Shown one piece after another: positions 8,871 through 16,910 of a stretch of 64,000 nt of DNA. The DNA lies in the NCBI RefSeq assembly GCF_903645355.1, contig NZ_CAHJXR010000004.1, positions 1-64,000 on the forward strand. Reading direction: 5' to 3'. The DNA comes from Schaalia sp. Marseille-Q2122 (GTDB lineage Bacteria; Actinomycetota; Actinomycetes; Actinomycetales; Actinomycetaceae). Under the pieces are notes generated by a model. That model was not told where the DNA came from. It saw nothing but the letters and a program-made list of their open reading frames with translations, and did not search any database. The translations under genes and the position numbers were made by a program. How positions within the stretch are numbered: the first letter of the stretch is position 1; each line of letters opens with the position of its first letter.

Positions 8871-9587
8871 TCAGCCCTTCGCCTTCAATGCAGCAAACCT
8901 TGCCTCAAGGTCAACATCGACCTCGTCGCTCTCCAGCTCAGCGAACTGATCCTCCAGGGATGCGGCGGCAATCTCAGCCTGGCCCTGAGCCATGGCCTCA
9001 ACACGACGCACACGATCCTCAAAACGAGACAGCTCCGAAGTTGGATCCATGACATTGATCGAACCAATAGCATCATTAAGCTTGGTCTGAGCCTCGGCAC
9101 TGCGCTGGCGAGCAACCAACTCATCTCGCTTGGACTTGAGCTGCTCAAGCTTATCCTTCATGGTGGCCAGGCCGCTCTTGAGCTTGTCTGCCATCGCATT
9201 CTGCGCCTCAATACGAGGCTTAGCGTCAGCGGCTTCACGCTCGTACTGCAGCTGCTTGCCCAGAGCGACGCGGGCAAGGCCATCCCACTTGTCGGCGCCA
9301 GCAGCGTCACCGGAGACGCGCAGTTGCTCAGCCTTGTCGGAAGCTGCCTGAGCTTTGCGGCCCCAATCAGCTGCCGTCGCGACATCCTCCTCGTAATCCT
9401 TCTCAGCCAGACGCAGATCGCCAACAGTCTGCGCGATAGCGTTCTGAGCTTCAACGATGGAGTTGGTGTAGTCGCGGATCAGCTGATCCAGCATCTTCTG
9501 AGGGTCTTCGGCACGATCAAGAAGCGCATTGATATTGGCCTTAGCCAACTGTGCTACGCGGCCGAAAATTGACTGCTTCTCTGCCAT
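8871..9587 (-). CDS. pspA: PspA/IM30 family membrane-stress protein
   Basis: Peripheral membrane protein of the PspA/Vipp1 (ESCRT-III-like) family that supports the inner face of the membrane under envelope stress. The 238 residues are almost wholly helical coiled coil, with the family start (FGRVAQLAKANINALLDRAEDP) near residue 7. ATG 9587 follows GGAGGA. It lies 107 bases downstream of a membrane-anchored coiled-coil gene and ends at a strong terminator, so the two probably form one unit. No PspBC or PspF partner is visible. Confidence 0.9.
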   Translation of the reverse strand: MAEKQSIFGRVAQLAKANINALLDRAEDPQKMLDQLIRDYTNSIVEAQNAIAQTVGDLRLAEKDYEEDVATAADWGRKAQAASDKAEQLRVSGDAAGADKWDGLARVALGKQLQYEREAADAKPRIEAQNAMADKLKSGLATMKDKLEQLKSKRDELVARQRSAEAQTKLNDAIGSINVMDPTSELSRFEDRVRRVEAMAQGQAEIAAASLEDQFAELESDEVDVDLEARFAALKAKG

Positions 9588-9694
9588 GGTTTCCTCCAAT
9601 AAAAGGCTAGGAACGAACCGTCGTTATCAACATTAGTGTGAAATCAAGGCATGAGCCCAGCGAAACCACCCAAAGCCTGAAAAGCTGACGCCAC

Positions 9695-11182
9695 TCAGCG
9701 CTTCTTCCGCTTCTTCTTTTTCCCCTCCAAAGCCTCATCCATGACCACGTCAACGACGGTATCAAGCGCCTGCCACAGCAGGGCACCCCCCACCGACATC
9801 CCCATATTCATCATCGACCGGGGCTCACTCAAAACCGGCGGAAACTGACCAGTTGTGCCGCCAGCGAAACCGCCGGGCATAGCAAACGGCGCAAAAGAAC
9901 CCGAGACCCGCTTCGCCGACTCGGCAGCGTTATCAGCAGCCCGCATTGACCGCTCAGGATCAGAATGAAGATAGCGGCGCGCATCCTCAAGGAAACGCTC
10001 AGCCTCACGTAAATCTGACCGCGCATCCAAAGGCATCACACCCCGGCGCGCCTCTAGGAACTGGCGCGCACTACGCACCGAGGCTTCCGCGTGCTCAAGA
10101 TAGCGTTGAGCTGAGGCGCTCTGGCGGCTGAGGTTCTCTTCCCGGCTCCGCAAAGGCGCCAGGGCAGCATCCAAAGCAGCCTCCGCAGCCGTCAAGCGCT
10201 CCAATGCGGCCAAAGGGTCCCCGCCCCCGTCATTTGCTGATTGCGCATGAAGGATCGCCGCGCGAGCCTCGTCAATGAGCGGCCCAAAAGCACTGTCATC
10301 AGCGTCCAAACGTCGCGCGTCAGCAAGATCATTCGTCAACGAACCAATCCCCGACGCCAAAGCCTTCGCTGCATCACGAAGATGATCCTCGGCCTCAAAA
10401 ATTGCCTGCACCTGATGCTGAGCCATCGACAGCGCACGCGAAGCCGTTTCCAGCGCCTGAACAGCAACATCACGCTGCGAACCCAGCGCTGCCTCAGCGC
10501 GTCCACACGCCTCACGCGCCTGCGTCAACAAGGAACGCGCCTGGTCGGGGTTGTCCTCCAAGGACGCTAAGGACGACGAAGGGAAAGACAGTGCCAAACC
10601 ACGCAGCCGCTCCTCAGCTGCAGGAAGCTGCGCGGCAGTTTCCTCAATGTGCCCGCGCAAGGAAGCCAAACGAGACTCCAGCCCCGAATCCTTCGAACGC
10701 AGCTCCGTGAAACGCTTCTGCTCCTCAAGCAAGACAGGCATCACGCCATCAAGAATGGCAATAATCTCCAAGGCGACACGGCTCTTTTCCGCATCCGTCG
10801 GCGCATTACGCAATGCCTCCTGCAACGCGAAAGCCCGAGGCAGAGCCTCCTCAGCCCTCCCTAAAGCGCGTTCAAATTCCTGACTGCGCACCTCGCCGAA
10901 ACCAGCCTGAGCGAAAGCCAGCTCATCACGGGCGAAACGCACAATCTCATCGGCTTGCAACAAACGCTGCTGGGCGGCAGCCTCGTCCCGCGCGGCGTCA
11001 CGCGCGTAAGAACGCTGCACGCGGCCACTTAAGGTTCGCCCCGAACGGGAACGAAAAACGCTGACCGCCACCCAGATCACAGCAATCGCAATCGTGAGAC
11101 CGACAACCAAAGAGCCGCCGCCCACAACGGCAGACACCACAGAGTCCAACATCGGCAGACGAAGGGTGAGAAATAGGGCCAC
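9695..11182 (-). CDS. Membrane-anchored coiled-coil protein, TPM-protein tail-like
   Basis: A 495-residue protein with one membrane segment at about 12-42 and then a long Ala/Glu/Arg-rich coiled coil to about 420. It ends in a glycine-rich stretch and a basic tail (KKKKRKKR). The arrangement resembles the C-terminal half of actinobacterial TPM-domain proteins, but no TPM domain precedes the membrane helix here. GTG 11182 has AAGGGAAGG nearby. The gene order, coiled-coil anchor then pspA, suggests an envelope-stress module in which this protein recruits PspA to the membrane. That role is inference. Confidence 0.7.
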   Translation of the reverse strand: MALFLTLRLPMLDSVVSAVVGGGSLVVGLTIAIAVIWVAVSVFRSRSGRTLSGRVQRSYARDAARDEAAAQQRLLQADEIVRFARDELAFAQAGFGEVRSQEFERALGRAEEALPRAFALQEALRNAPTDAEKSRVALEIIAILDGVMPVLLEEQKRFTELRSKDSGLESRLASLRGHIEETAAQLPAAEERLRGLALSFPSSSLASLEDNPDQARSLLTQAREACGRAEAALGSQRDVAVQALETASRALSMAQHQVQAIFEAEDHLRDAAKALASGIGSLTNDLADARRLDADDSAFGPLIDEARAAILHAQSANDGGGDPLAALERLTAAEAALDAALAPLRSREENLSRQSASAQRYLEHAEASVRSARQFLEARRGVMPLDARSDLREAERFLEDARRYLHSDPERSMRAADNAAESAKRVSGSFAPFAMPGGFAGGTTGQFPPVLSEPRSMMNMGMSVGGALLWQALDTVVDVVMDEALEGKKKKRKKR

Positions 11183-11343
11183 AGGCCTTCCCTTTCAACG
11201 CGCAGAAGAATACGTTCTTCAAGAGTAGTGGCGAGGTGTGGGTGATTACCTGTCGAAGACCGGGCGTGGGCTGACTATCATTAGAGGAGGTCTGTCAGAT
11301 CAGTCCGGTCTGAAAAGACCCTGAAACGCAAAGGAGTGCAATC

Positions 11344-11721
11344 GTGCCTACCGGGAAGGTGAAGTTCTTCGACACCGAACGCGGTTTTGGATTTATCGCA
11401 GGTGATGACGGGAATGAAGTATTCCTGCACAGTTCAGCCCTGCCCGAGGATCTACCCAACCCTCGCCCCGGTACCCGCGTAGAATACGGTGTCGCTGACG
11501 GTCGCAAGGGCCCCCAAGCCCTGTCGGTGCGCGTCATCGCTACCCCGCCCTCCGTTGCGCGCGCTCAGCGCCGCAAGCCCCAAGCCATGGTGCCCGTCGT
11601 TGAGGACCTCATTAAGCTCCTCGACGCCGGCTCCAACCAGCTACGCCGCGGAAAGTACCCCGACAACGCTCACCAGATCGCCAAGGTGCTGCGCGCGGTA
11701 GCAGAGGAATTCGATGCCTAA
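11344..11721 (+). CDS. Cold-shock-domain protein with C-terminal extension
   Basis: Single-stranded nucleic acid binding protein, 125 residues. The cold-shock domain fills about 1-67 with RNP1-like RGFGFIAG and RNP2-like VFLHSSAL. The rest is a basic helical extension typical of the longer actinobacterial members. GTG 11344 follows AAAGGAG. Its 3-prime end overlaps the DUF3027 gene by 8 bases, a conserved actinobacterial pairing. Confidence 0.92.
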   Translation: MPTGKVKFFDTERGFGFIAGDDGNEVFLHSSALPEDLPNPRPGTRVEYGVADGRKGPQALSVRVIATPPSVARAQRRKPQAMVPVVEDLIKLLDAGSNQLRRGKYPDNAHQIAKVLRAVAEEFDA

Positions 11722-12484
11722 AACCACCGCCGCACGCCCGCGTAAGATTCGCGAGGACGCCGTCCTCGCGAAGGCAGTCGAACACGCGCGCGAAGCGGCA
11801 CTGACGATCGCCCGAGAAAGCGCCGTCGGCGACTACCTCGGCTTTGACATGGTCGCCGAACGCCTCGGCACCCACTACTTCGCGTCCACCGAGGCCGGCT
11901 ACGTCGGCTGGCGTTGGGCCGTCACCATCGCCCGCGTCCCCCGCGGGAAAACAGCGACCATCTGCGAAATCGACCTCATCCCCGGGGAAGGCTCCCTCCT
12001 GGCGCCCGAATGGGTGCCCTGGGAAGAGCGCCTCCTGCCTGAGGATGTCTCACGTGAGGACGTCCTGCCCTACCGCGCCACCGACGAACGCCTCGACCAG
12101 GGCTATGAAGCAACCGGCGAGGACGCAGACGAGGCCCTCTCCCACGAGCTCGGCCTAGGCCGCCCCCGCGTCCTCTCCGCACAAGGCCGAGCCGAAGCCA
12201 TCCAACGCTGGTACGCCTCCGAACAGGGACCCAAACGAGGTCGCCTACCCAAAGCAACCTGCTCCACCTGCGGCTTCCTCCTCAAACTCTCCGGATCCAT
12301 GCGCACAGTCTTCGGTGTCTGCGCCAACGCATGGTCCGCCGACGACGGGCGAGTCGTGAGCCTGGACCACTCCTGCGGATCCCACTCTGAAACAGACGTC
12401 CCCAAAAACGGGACCGAATGGCCGGTGCGCCCCTCGCGCGTCAACGACTTCACCGTCGAAAACCACGCAATGCCAACAAGCTGA
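11714..12484 (+). CDS. DUF3027 protein
   Basis: A 256-residue actinobacterial protein of unknown function. The C-terminal part carries CSTCGF, then a cysteine in VCANAWS and an HSCGSHSE block, consistent with a bound zinc. It overlaps the cold-shock gene and ends at a good terminator, so the two form a two-gene unit. The conserved linkage suggests a shared role in RNA or translation physiology, which is inference. Confidence 0.85.
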   Translation: MPKTTAARPRKIREDAVLAKAVEHAREAALTIARESAVGDYLGFDMVAERLGTHYFASTEAGYVGWRWAVTIARVPRGKTATICEIDLIPGEGSLLAPEWVPWEERLLPEDVSREDVLPYRATDERLDQGYEATGEDADEALSHELGLGRPRVLSAQGRAEAIQRWYASEQGPKRGRLPKATCSTCGFLLKLSGSMRTVFGVCANAWSADDGRVVSLDHSCGSHSETDVPKNGTEWPVRPSRVNDFTVENHAMPTS

Positions 12485-12524
12485 GCCGCAAGAGCTCCGC
12501 TGCGGCGTAGCACCACCCACACGA

Positions 12525-12550
12525 AAGCCCACCGATCCTTCGGTGGGCTT
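12525..12550 (+). terminator. Intrinsic terminator after the DUF3027 gene
   Basis: An 11-bp stem (12525-12535 with 12540-12550), 4-base loop and TTCGTTCT following. Confidence 0.85.
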
Positions 12551-12646
12551 CGTTCTATCCTAGCGGATAACTTTCAGTGGTGTTTCCCGGTGAGATCACA
12601 GGCGGAATGTGTGGATTTTGCACCTTCCCCAAGGCAGGATTTCCCT

Positions 12647-14098
12647 GTGAGCACAAAGACTGCGCCAAAGCGCGCCCACAGCACAGGTTCTGTCAGCCCT
12701 CTCGATTCTTTCTTCAAGATCAGTGAGCGTGGATCCACCATCGCCCAAGAAGTCCGTGGTGGCCTCGTCACCTTCTTCGCCATGGCGTACATCCTCGTCG
12801 TCAACCCCCTGATCCTGTCGAGCGCCATCGGTGAAGGCTCCTCCATCACCCCGGCGGGCATCGCCGCGGGCACCGCCCTCGTCGCTGGCATCGTCACCAT
12901 CCTCATGGGTGTCGTCGCCAACTTCCCGCTGGCACTGGCCGCGGGCATGGGCCTCAACGCCGTTGTCGCCTTCACCCTGGTCCTCGGCGCCGGCCTGACC
13001 TACCAGGAGGCTATGGGCCTCATTGTCTGGGAAGGCATCCTCATTACCATCCTCGTCCTCACCGGATTCCGTGAGGCCGTCTTCCGCGCCGTCCCCCGCC
13101 AGCTCAAGACCGCGATCTCGGTGGGTATCGGCCTCTTCATCGCCTTCGTTGGCCTGGTCAACGCCGGCATCATTCGCCCCTCGCAGGGTGCCCCCGTCGA
13201 ACTGGGCGTCCACGGCTCCCTCGCCGGATGGCCCGCACTCGTCTTTGTTTTCGGCCTGCTCCTGACCATCGTCCTGTACGTCCGTAAGGTCCCCGGCGCG
13301 ATCCTCATCGGCCTGCTGTCCTCGACCGCACTGGCCGTCTTCATCCAGTTCTTCGTCCACCTGGAGGCCAAGTCCCCTGAGAACCCCACCGGCTGGGGCC
13401 AGACCGTCCCCGAAGTTGGCCAGCTCGTTGCCATCCCCAGCTTCGACTCCCTCGGACAGGTTGACCTCTTCGGCGCCGTCACCAAGATCGGCCCCGTCGC
13501 CGTCATCCTCCTGGTATTCTCCCTGCTCCTAGCGGACTTCTTCGACACCATGGGTACCATGGTCGCCGTCGGCGGCGAAGCCCACCTCCTCGACAAGGAA
13601 GGCAACCCGCCCCGCTCCAAGCAGATCCTGCTCATTGACTCGCTGGCAGCCGTTGCCGGTGGTCTGGGTGGCGTTTCCTCCAACACCTCCTACATCGAGT
13701 CCTCCGCAGGCGTCGGTGAAGGCGCACGCACCGGCCTGGCTTCCGTCGTGACCGGCGTGCTCTTCCTGCTCTCGACCTTCCTTGCGCCCGTCGTGGAGCT
13801 TGTGCCCACCGAGGCCGCCTCGACCGCACTGGTCTTCGTTGGCTTCCTCATGATGATGCAGGTGACCGAGATCGAATGGGATAAGCCCGAGATCGCTATC
13901 CCCGCCTTCCTTACCCTGGCCTTCATGCCCTTCTCCTACTCCATTACCGTGGGTATCGGCATTGGCTTCATCACCTACACCGTCATCCGCGCCGCCAAGG
14001 GCGAGGCCCGCCACGTCCACCCGCTGATGTGGCTGACCTCCCTGCTGTTCGTCTTCTACTTCCTGTTGGGCCCGATTCAGGCTCTGCTGGCAGGCTGA
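12647..14098 (+). CDS. NCS2-family purine permease (AzgA-like)
   Basis: Polytopic transporter of the NCS2 group most like hypoxanthine/guanine/adenine permeases, 483 residues and about 12-13 membrane segments. Diagnostic blocks are VTFFAMAYILVVNP, AGMGLNAVVAFT, DFFDTMGTMVAVGG and SSNTSYIESSAGVGEGARTG. GTG 12647 is preferred because AAGGCAGG lies 7-9 bases upstream; an in-frame start at 12590 would add an unlikely polar leader. It stands alone between two terminators. Purine specificity is a family inference. Confidence 0.9.
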   Translation: MSTKTAPKRAHSTGSVSPLDSFFKISERGSTIAQEVRGGLVTFFAMAYILVVNPLILSSAIGEGSSITPAGIAAGTALVAGIVTILMGVVANFPLALAAGMGLNAVVAFTLVLGAGLTYQEAMGLIVWEGILITILVLTGFREAVFRAVPRQLKTAISVGIGLFIAFVGLVNAGIIRPSQGAPVELGVHGSLAGWPALVFVFGLLLTIVLYVRKVPGAILIGLLSSTALAVFIQFFVHLEAKSPENPTGWGQTVPEVGQLVAIPSFDSLGQVDLFGAVTKIGPVAVILLVFSLLLADFFDTMGTMVAVGGEAHLLDKEGNPPRSKQILLIDSLAAVAGGLGGVSSNTSYIESSAGVGEGARTGLASVVTGVLFLLSTFLAPVVELVPTEAASTALVFVGFLMMMQVTEIEWDKPEIAIPAFLTLAFMPFSYSITVGIGIGFITYTVIRAAKGEARHVHPLMWLTSLLFVFYFLLGPIQALLAG

Positions 14099-14121
14099 CG
14101 TTTCCGGCTTTCTGATTGACG

Positions 14122-14158
14122 AGGGCGGCCCCGCGCGTACAGTGCGGGGCCGCCCTTT
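14122..14158 (+). terminator. Terminator after the purine permease
   Basis: A perfect 13-bp stem (14122-14134 with 14144-14156), 9-base loop, followed by TTCGTG. Confidence 0.75.
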
Positions 14159-14186
14159 CGTGTCCAGAAGCGATAGGGCTGTGTCG

Positions 14187-14376
14187 GAGGGCGGGTGGCG
14201 CCTCGTTCGCCCATGAGCCTGGCGCTGCGCGCCGGCTCAACGCCCGCCTAACCTGACGAGGCGCCACCCGCCCTCCTCGTTCCCCTGGCTCCTATGCCCA
14301 TCCGCGCCGTAAGCGCCCCACCTCGCCGTCCTTTCGTTGCTGGCTCACCTCATCTGACGAGGCGCCACCCGCCCTC
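14187..14376. repeat. 20-bp inverted and direct repeats in a gene-free gap
   Basis: A 20-bp arm at 14187-14206 is repeated in perfect inverted form at 14256-14275, and that second arm recurs as a direct copy at 14357-14376 (25 bases if the flanking CTG and CT are counted). The 14099-14722 gap has no convincing gene. Confidence 0.75.
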
Positions 14377-14377
14377 C

Positions 14378-14475
14378 TTTGCACACCGCGTTGTCGTTTG
14401 TTCACCGCATAGCCCCCGTAAAGTGCAACAGCCCTCCCATAGTGGGGGTGGCCTGCCATAGTGTTGGGGATTGCC
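14378..14475 (+). repeat. Dispersed intergenic repeat, copy B, with two 19-bp units
   Basis: Matches copy A at 7733-7800 and ends in two adjacent 19-bp units, CATAGTGGGGGTGGCCTGC (14438-14456) and CATAGTGTTGGGGATTGCC (14457-14475). Confidence 0.65.
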
Positions 14476-14527
14476 GACCTCGGTGTTTGCGGGCCGATAC
14501 CCGCTGCCCGCTAAACAGGAATATCTA

Positions 14528-14561
14528 TTGACAAACGATAGGTTCCTATCGATAATCGATA
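14528..14561 (+). promoter_or_regulatory. Consensus promoter with overlapping palindromes, DUF2975/HTH operon
   Basis: TTGACA (14528-14533), a 17-base spacer and GATAAT (14551-14556). The spacer contains CGATAGG-TT-CCTATCG (14536-14551), and the -10 box lies inside a second perfect palindrome, TATCGAT-A-ATCGATA (14547-14561). Two overlapping dyads on a perfect-spacing promoter are a classic autorepression layout, most simply by the Cro-type protein encoded in the same operon. Confidence 0.75.
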
Positions 14562-14722
14562 TGAGGCGTTGCTGTTGCGCCGCTTGTTGGCCACGGCTTG
14601 TGTCTTCAGAGGACCTCGGCCTTGGGGGCTAGCTTCCCTTCCGGCCCCTCTCGCATCCCTGCACTCAGCATCGCGCCACATTCCTACGTACTCGCATACT
14701 CACTGACATAGGAGGAACTCCC

Positions 14723-15205
14723 ATGAAGAAGCGCTACATTCGCCTGGCGCAACTGGCGGTCATCCTCTTTGGATGCACAACGCCATTGGTCCAACTCATA
14801 GTCGTCTTCCTAGCCCGCGAGATCGGCAAAGAAGCCCCCGAAGTCGCCCACCTCGTCATCCCCTACTCCACGGCGGGCGTGATCAGCATTGGCTTTTTCC
14901 AGCTCTTCCTCGCGGGCATCTGGTACATGCTCCATCGCGTCTCCACCGGAGCTTTCTACACTGCCGCCACCCTGCGCACCCTTGACCTCGTGCGCGTGGC
15001 CTTCGCTCTTAGCGTGCTGATCCCAATCGGCCTCCTCCTCCACGCTACCTTTGGAACAGAAACTGGTGTGGGTCCGGCGAGCGTTGTACTCCTCTTCCTC
15101 ATGCTGATTACCGCAGGCCCCGGCGTCTTTTTACTACTCACCGTCTTGCGTCAACTCTTCATTGAAGCCCGCGCCAACCGCGAAGAACTTGAGAAGGTGA
15201 TCTGA
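14723..15205 (+). CDS. DUF2975 membrane protein
   Basis: A 160-residue membrane protein with four predicted membrane segments (about 9-30, 45-70, 90-112, 120-145). It belongs to the DUF2975 family, commonly found next to a small Cro/C1-type regulator. ATG 14723 has GGAGG 8 bases upstream. Its stop overlaps the next gene (ATGA). The function is unknown; pairing with a regulator is the only consistent clue. Confidence 0.85.
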   Translation: MKKRYIRLAQLAVILFGCTTPLVQLIVVFLAREIGKEAPEVAHLVIPYSTAGVISIGFFQLFLAGIWYMLHRVSTGAFYTAATLRTLDLVRVAFALSVLIPIGLLLHATFGTETGVGPASVVLLFLMLITAGPGVFLLLTVLRQLFIEARANREELEKVI

Positions 15206-15456
15206 TGATCCGCGTCAACATTGACCGCCTCCTCGGTGAACGCGGCATGAGTGTCAGCGACTTCGCCGACGCCATCGGCATCACCCCCGCCAACGTCGCC
15301 GTGTTGAAAAATGGCCGCGCCCGCGCCATCCGCTTCACCACCCTCGAAGCGATCTGCCGCGTCCTCAACTGCCAGCCCGCCGACGTCCTCGAATATCTGC
15401 CCGAGGAGGACGCGTCGGCCTCGTACCCGATTGACGAGGCCGACGCCGCTGGCTAA
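15205..15456 (+). CDS. Cro/C1-type helix-turn-helix regulator
   Basis: An 83-residue DNA-binding protein. The helix-turn-helix covers about residues 14-55 (SVSDFADAIGITPANVAVLK), of the small YozG-like class found with DUF2975 proteins. Translationally coupled to the upstream membrane gene. It likely represses its own palindromic promoter; how the membrane partner affects it is unknown. Confidence 0.87.
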   Translation: MIRVNIDRLLGERGMSVSDFADAIGITPANVAVLKNGRARAIRFTTLEAICRVLNCQPADVLEYLPEEDASASYPIDEADAAG

Positions 15457-15574
15457 GTCCACCCGCCTGCGCCCTTGCGCGCAGCATCCTCCCGCAGGTT
15501 AACCAGCATTGACCCCAGCTCTACGGGCTGAGACTCGCATTGAGGGCCTCAACGTCCGGTGAGAAAATAAGGGA

Positions 15575-16828
15575 ATGTCACGCACCTTCGCATCCCTGGC
15601 CCACTTCAACTTCAGGTTGTGGTTCGCCGGAAACATCCTGGCTTCCTCGGCCATGTGGATGCAACGCGTCGCACAAGACTGGCTGGTGCTTACCGTCCTC
15701 ACCGATCAATCAGGCACGCAGGTTGGTATCGTGACCGCCCTCCAATTCCTGCCGATGATGCTCATCTCTCCCTGGACTGGCGTCGTCGCCGACAGGGTAG
15801 ATAGGCGCCGCCTCGTCCAAATCACCCAAAGTATCAGTGGCATCTTGGGATTAGGCTTAGGCATTCTGATCCTCAGCGGCGTGATCCAACTCTGGCACGT
15901 GCACCTCTTTGCTCTTCTGGGTGGGATCTCCTCTGCCTTTGACTCGCCCGCACGGCAGGCTTTCGTCGCTGAAATGGTGCCGCCCACCTCGGTGGCGAAC
16001 GCTGTGGCGCTGTCTGGCATGTCCTTCACCTCCGCCCGCCTGATCGGCCCGGTCGGCGCGGGGCTCATTATTGACCGCGTCGGGGTTGGTTGGGTGTTCG
16101 TCATCAATGCGGCGATCTTTATTGTGCCCGTCGTCCTCATTGCGCTGATGCGCGTGCATGAACTCAACCCCCGAGACCATGCGCCCCGCGCTCGCGGCCA
16201 AATCCGAGAAGGCCTGCGTTATATCGCCAACAGGCCTGACCTTATCGTCATCTTTGTGCTCATGTCAGTGGTGGCCAGCCTCGGGCTGAACTTCCAACTC
16301 ACCAGCGCCATGATGGCCACCACCGTCTTCCGCAAAGGCGCAGGCGAGTTTGGCCTCCTGGCCACCTTCGCTGCTATCGGTGGTGTCACCGGCGCCCTCG
16401 TTGCTGCCCGCGTGGGGGCGGCCCGGCTGGGTTTCCTTATCCCCGCTGCGACAGCATTTGGCATCATGCTCATCGTCGTGTCCCTTGCGCCCTCCTACGT
16501 GGCTTACGCTGCCCTGGTCATTCCCCTCGGCACAGCGTCGATGTTGACGATGACCTCAGCCAACTCTGTCCTCCAGACGCGCACGCCTGACGGGATTCGC
16601 GGGCGCGTCATGTCCCTGTACACGATTGTTTTCCTCGGCACGACGCCCATTGGTGCACCCTTTATCGGGTGGGTGGGTGAGACTTTCGGTGCCCGTTGGG
16701 CACTGGCCGTCGGCGGAGCCGCCACGCTCGGGATCGCACTGCTGATGGGCGGTGTCCTCGCCGTGCAACAACGCCGAGAACGCGCCCGCAACGCTGGGAC
16801 AGATGTCGCGAGGGGAGCGCGTGTGTAG
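15575..16828 (+). CDS. MFS transporter, EntS-like exporter (paralog 1)
   Basis: A 417-residue major facilitator protein with about 11-12 membrane segments, of the EntS/MFS_3 type that exports siderophores or drugs. The loop 2 motif is ADRVDRRRL at about residue 70, and the loop 8 region reads GIRGRVMSLY. A basic tail ends the protein. It is followed 82 bases later by a close paralog in the same orientation. The substrate is unknown; the nearby dtxR gene makes an iron link possible but unproven. Confidence 0.85.
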   Translation: MSRTFASLAHFNFRLWFAGNILASSAMWMQRVAQDWLVLTVLTDQSGTQVGIVTALQFLPMMLISPWTGVVADRVDRRRLVQITQSISGILGLGLGILILSGVIQLWHVHLFALLGGISSAFDSPARQAFVAEMVPPTSVANAVALSGMSFTSARLIGPVGAGLIIDRVGVGWVFVINAAIFIVPVVLIALMRVHELNPRDHAPRARGQIREGLRYIANRPDLIVIFVLMSVVASLGLNFQLTSAMMATTVFRKGAGEFGLLATFAAIGGVTGALVAARVGAARLGFLIPAATAFGIMLIVVSLAPSYVAYAALVIPLGTASMLTMTSANSVLQTRTPDGIRGRVMSLYTIVFLGTTPIGAPFIGWVGETFGARWALAVGGAATLGIALLMGGVLAVQQRRERARNAGTDVARGARV

Positions 16829-16910
16829 GGAGATTCGGGGAGGGCGGAGTAGGCTCTAAGAACGAGGCCACCGCCACCGACAGAACGCGCAGGACAGGAA
16901 GGAGACACCC

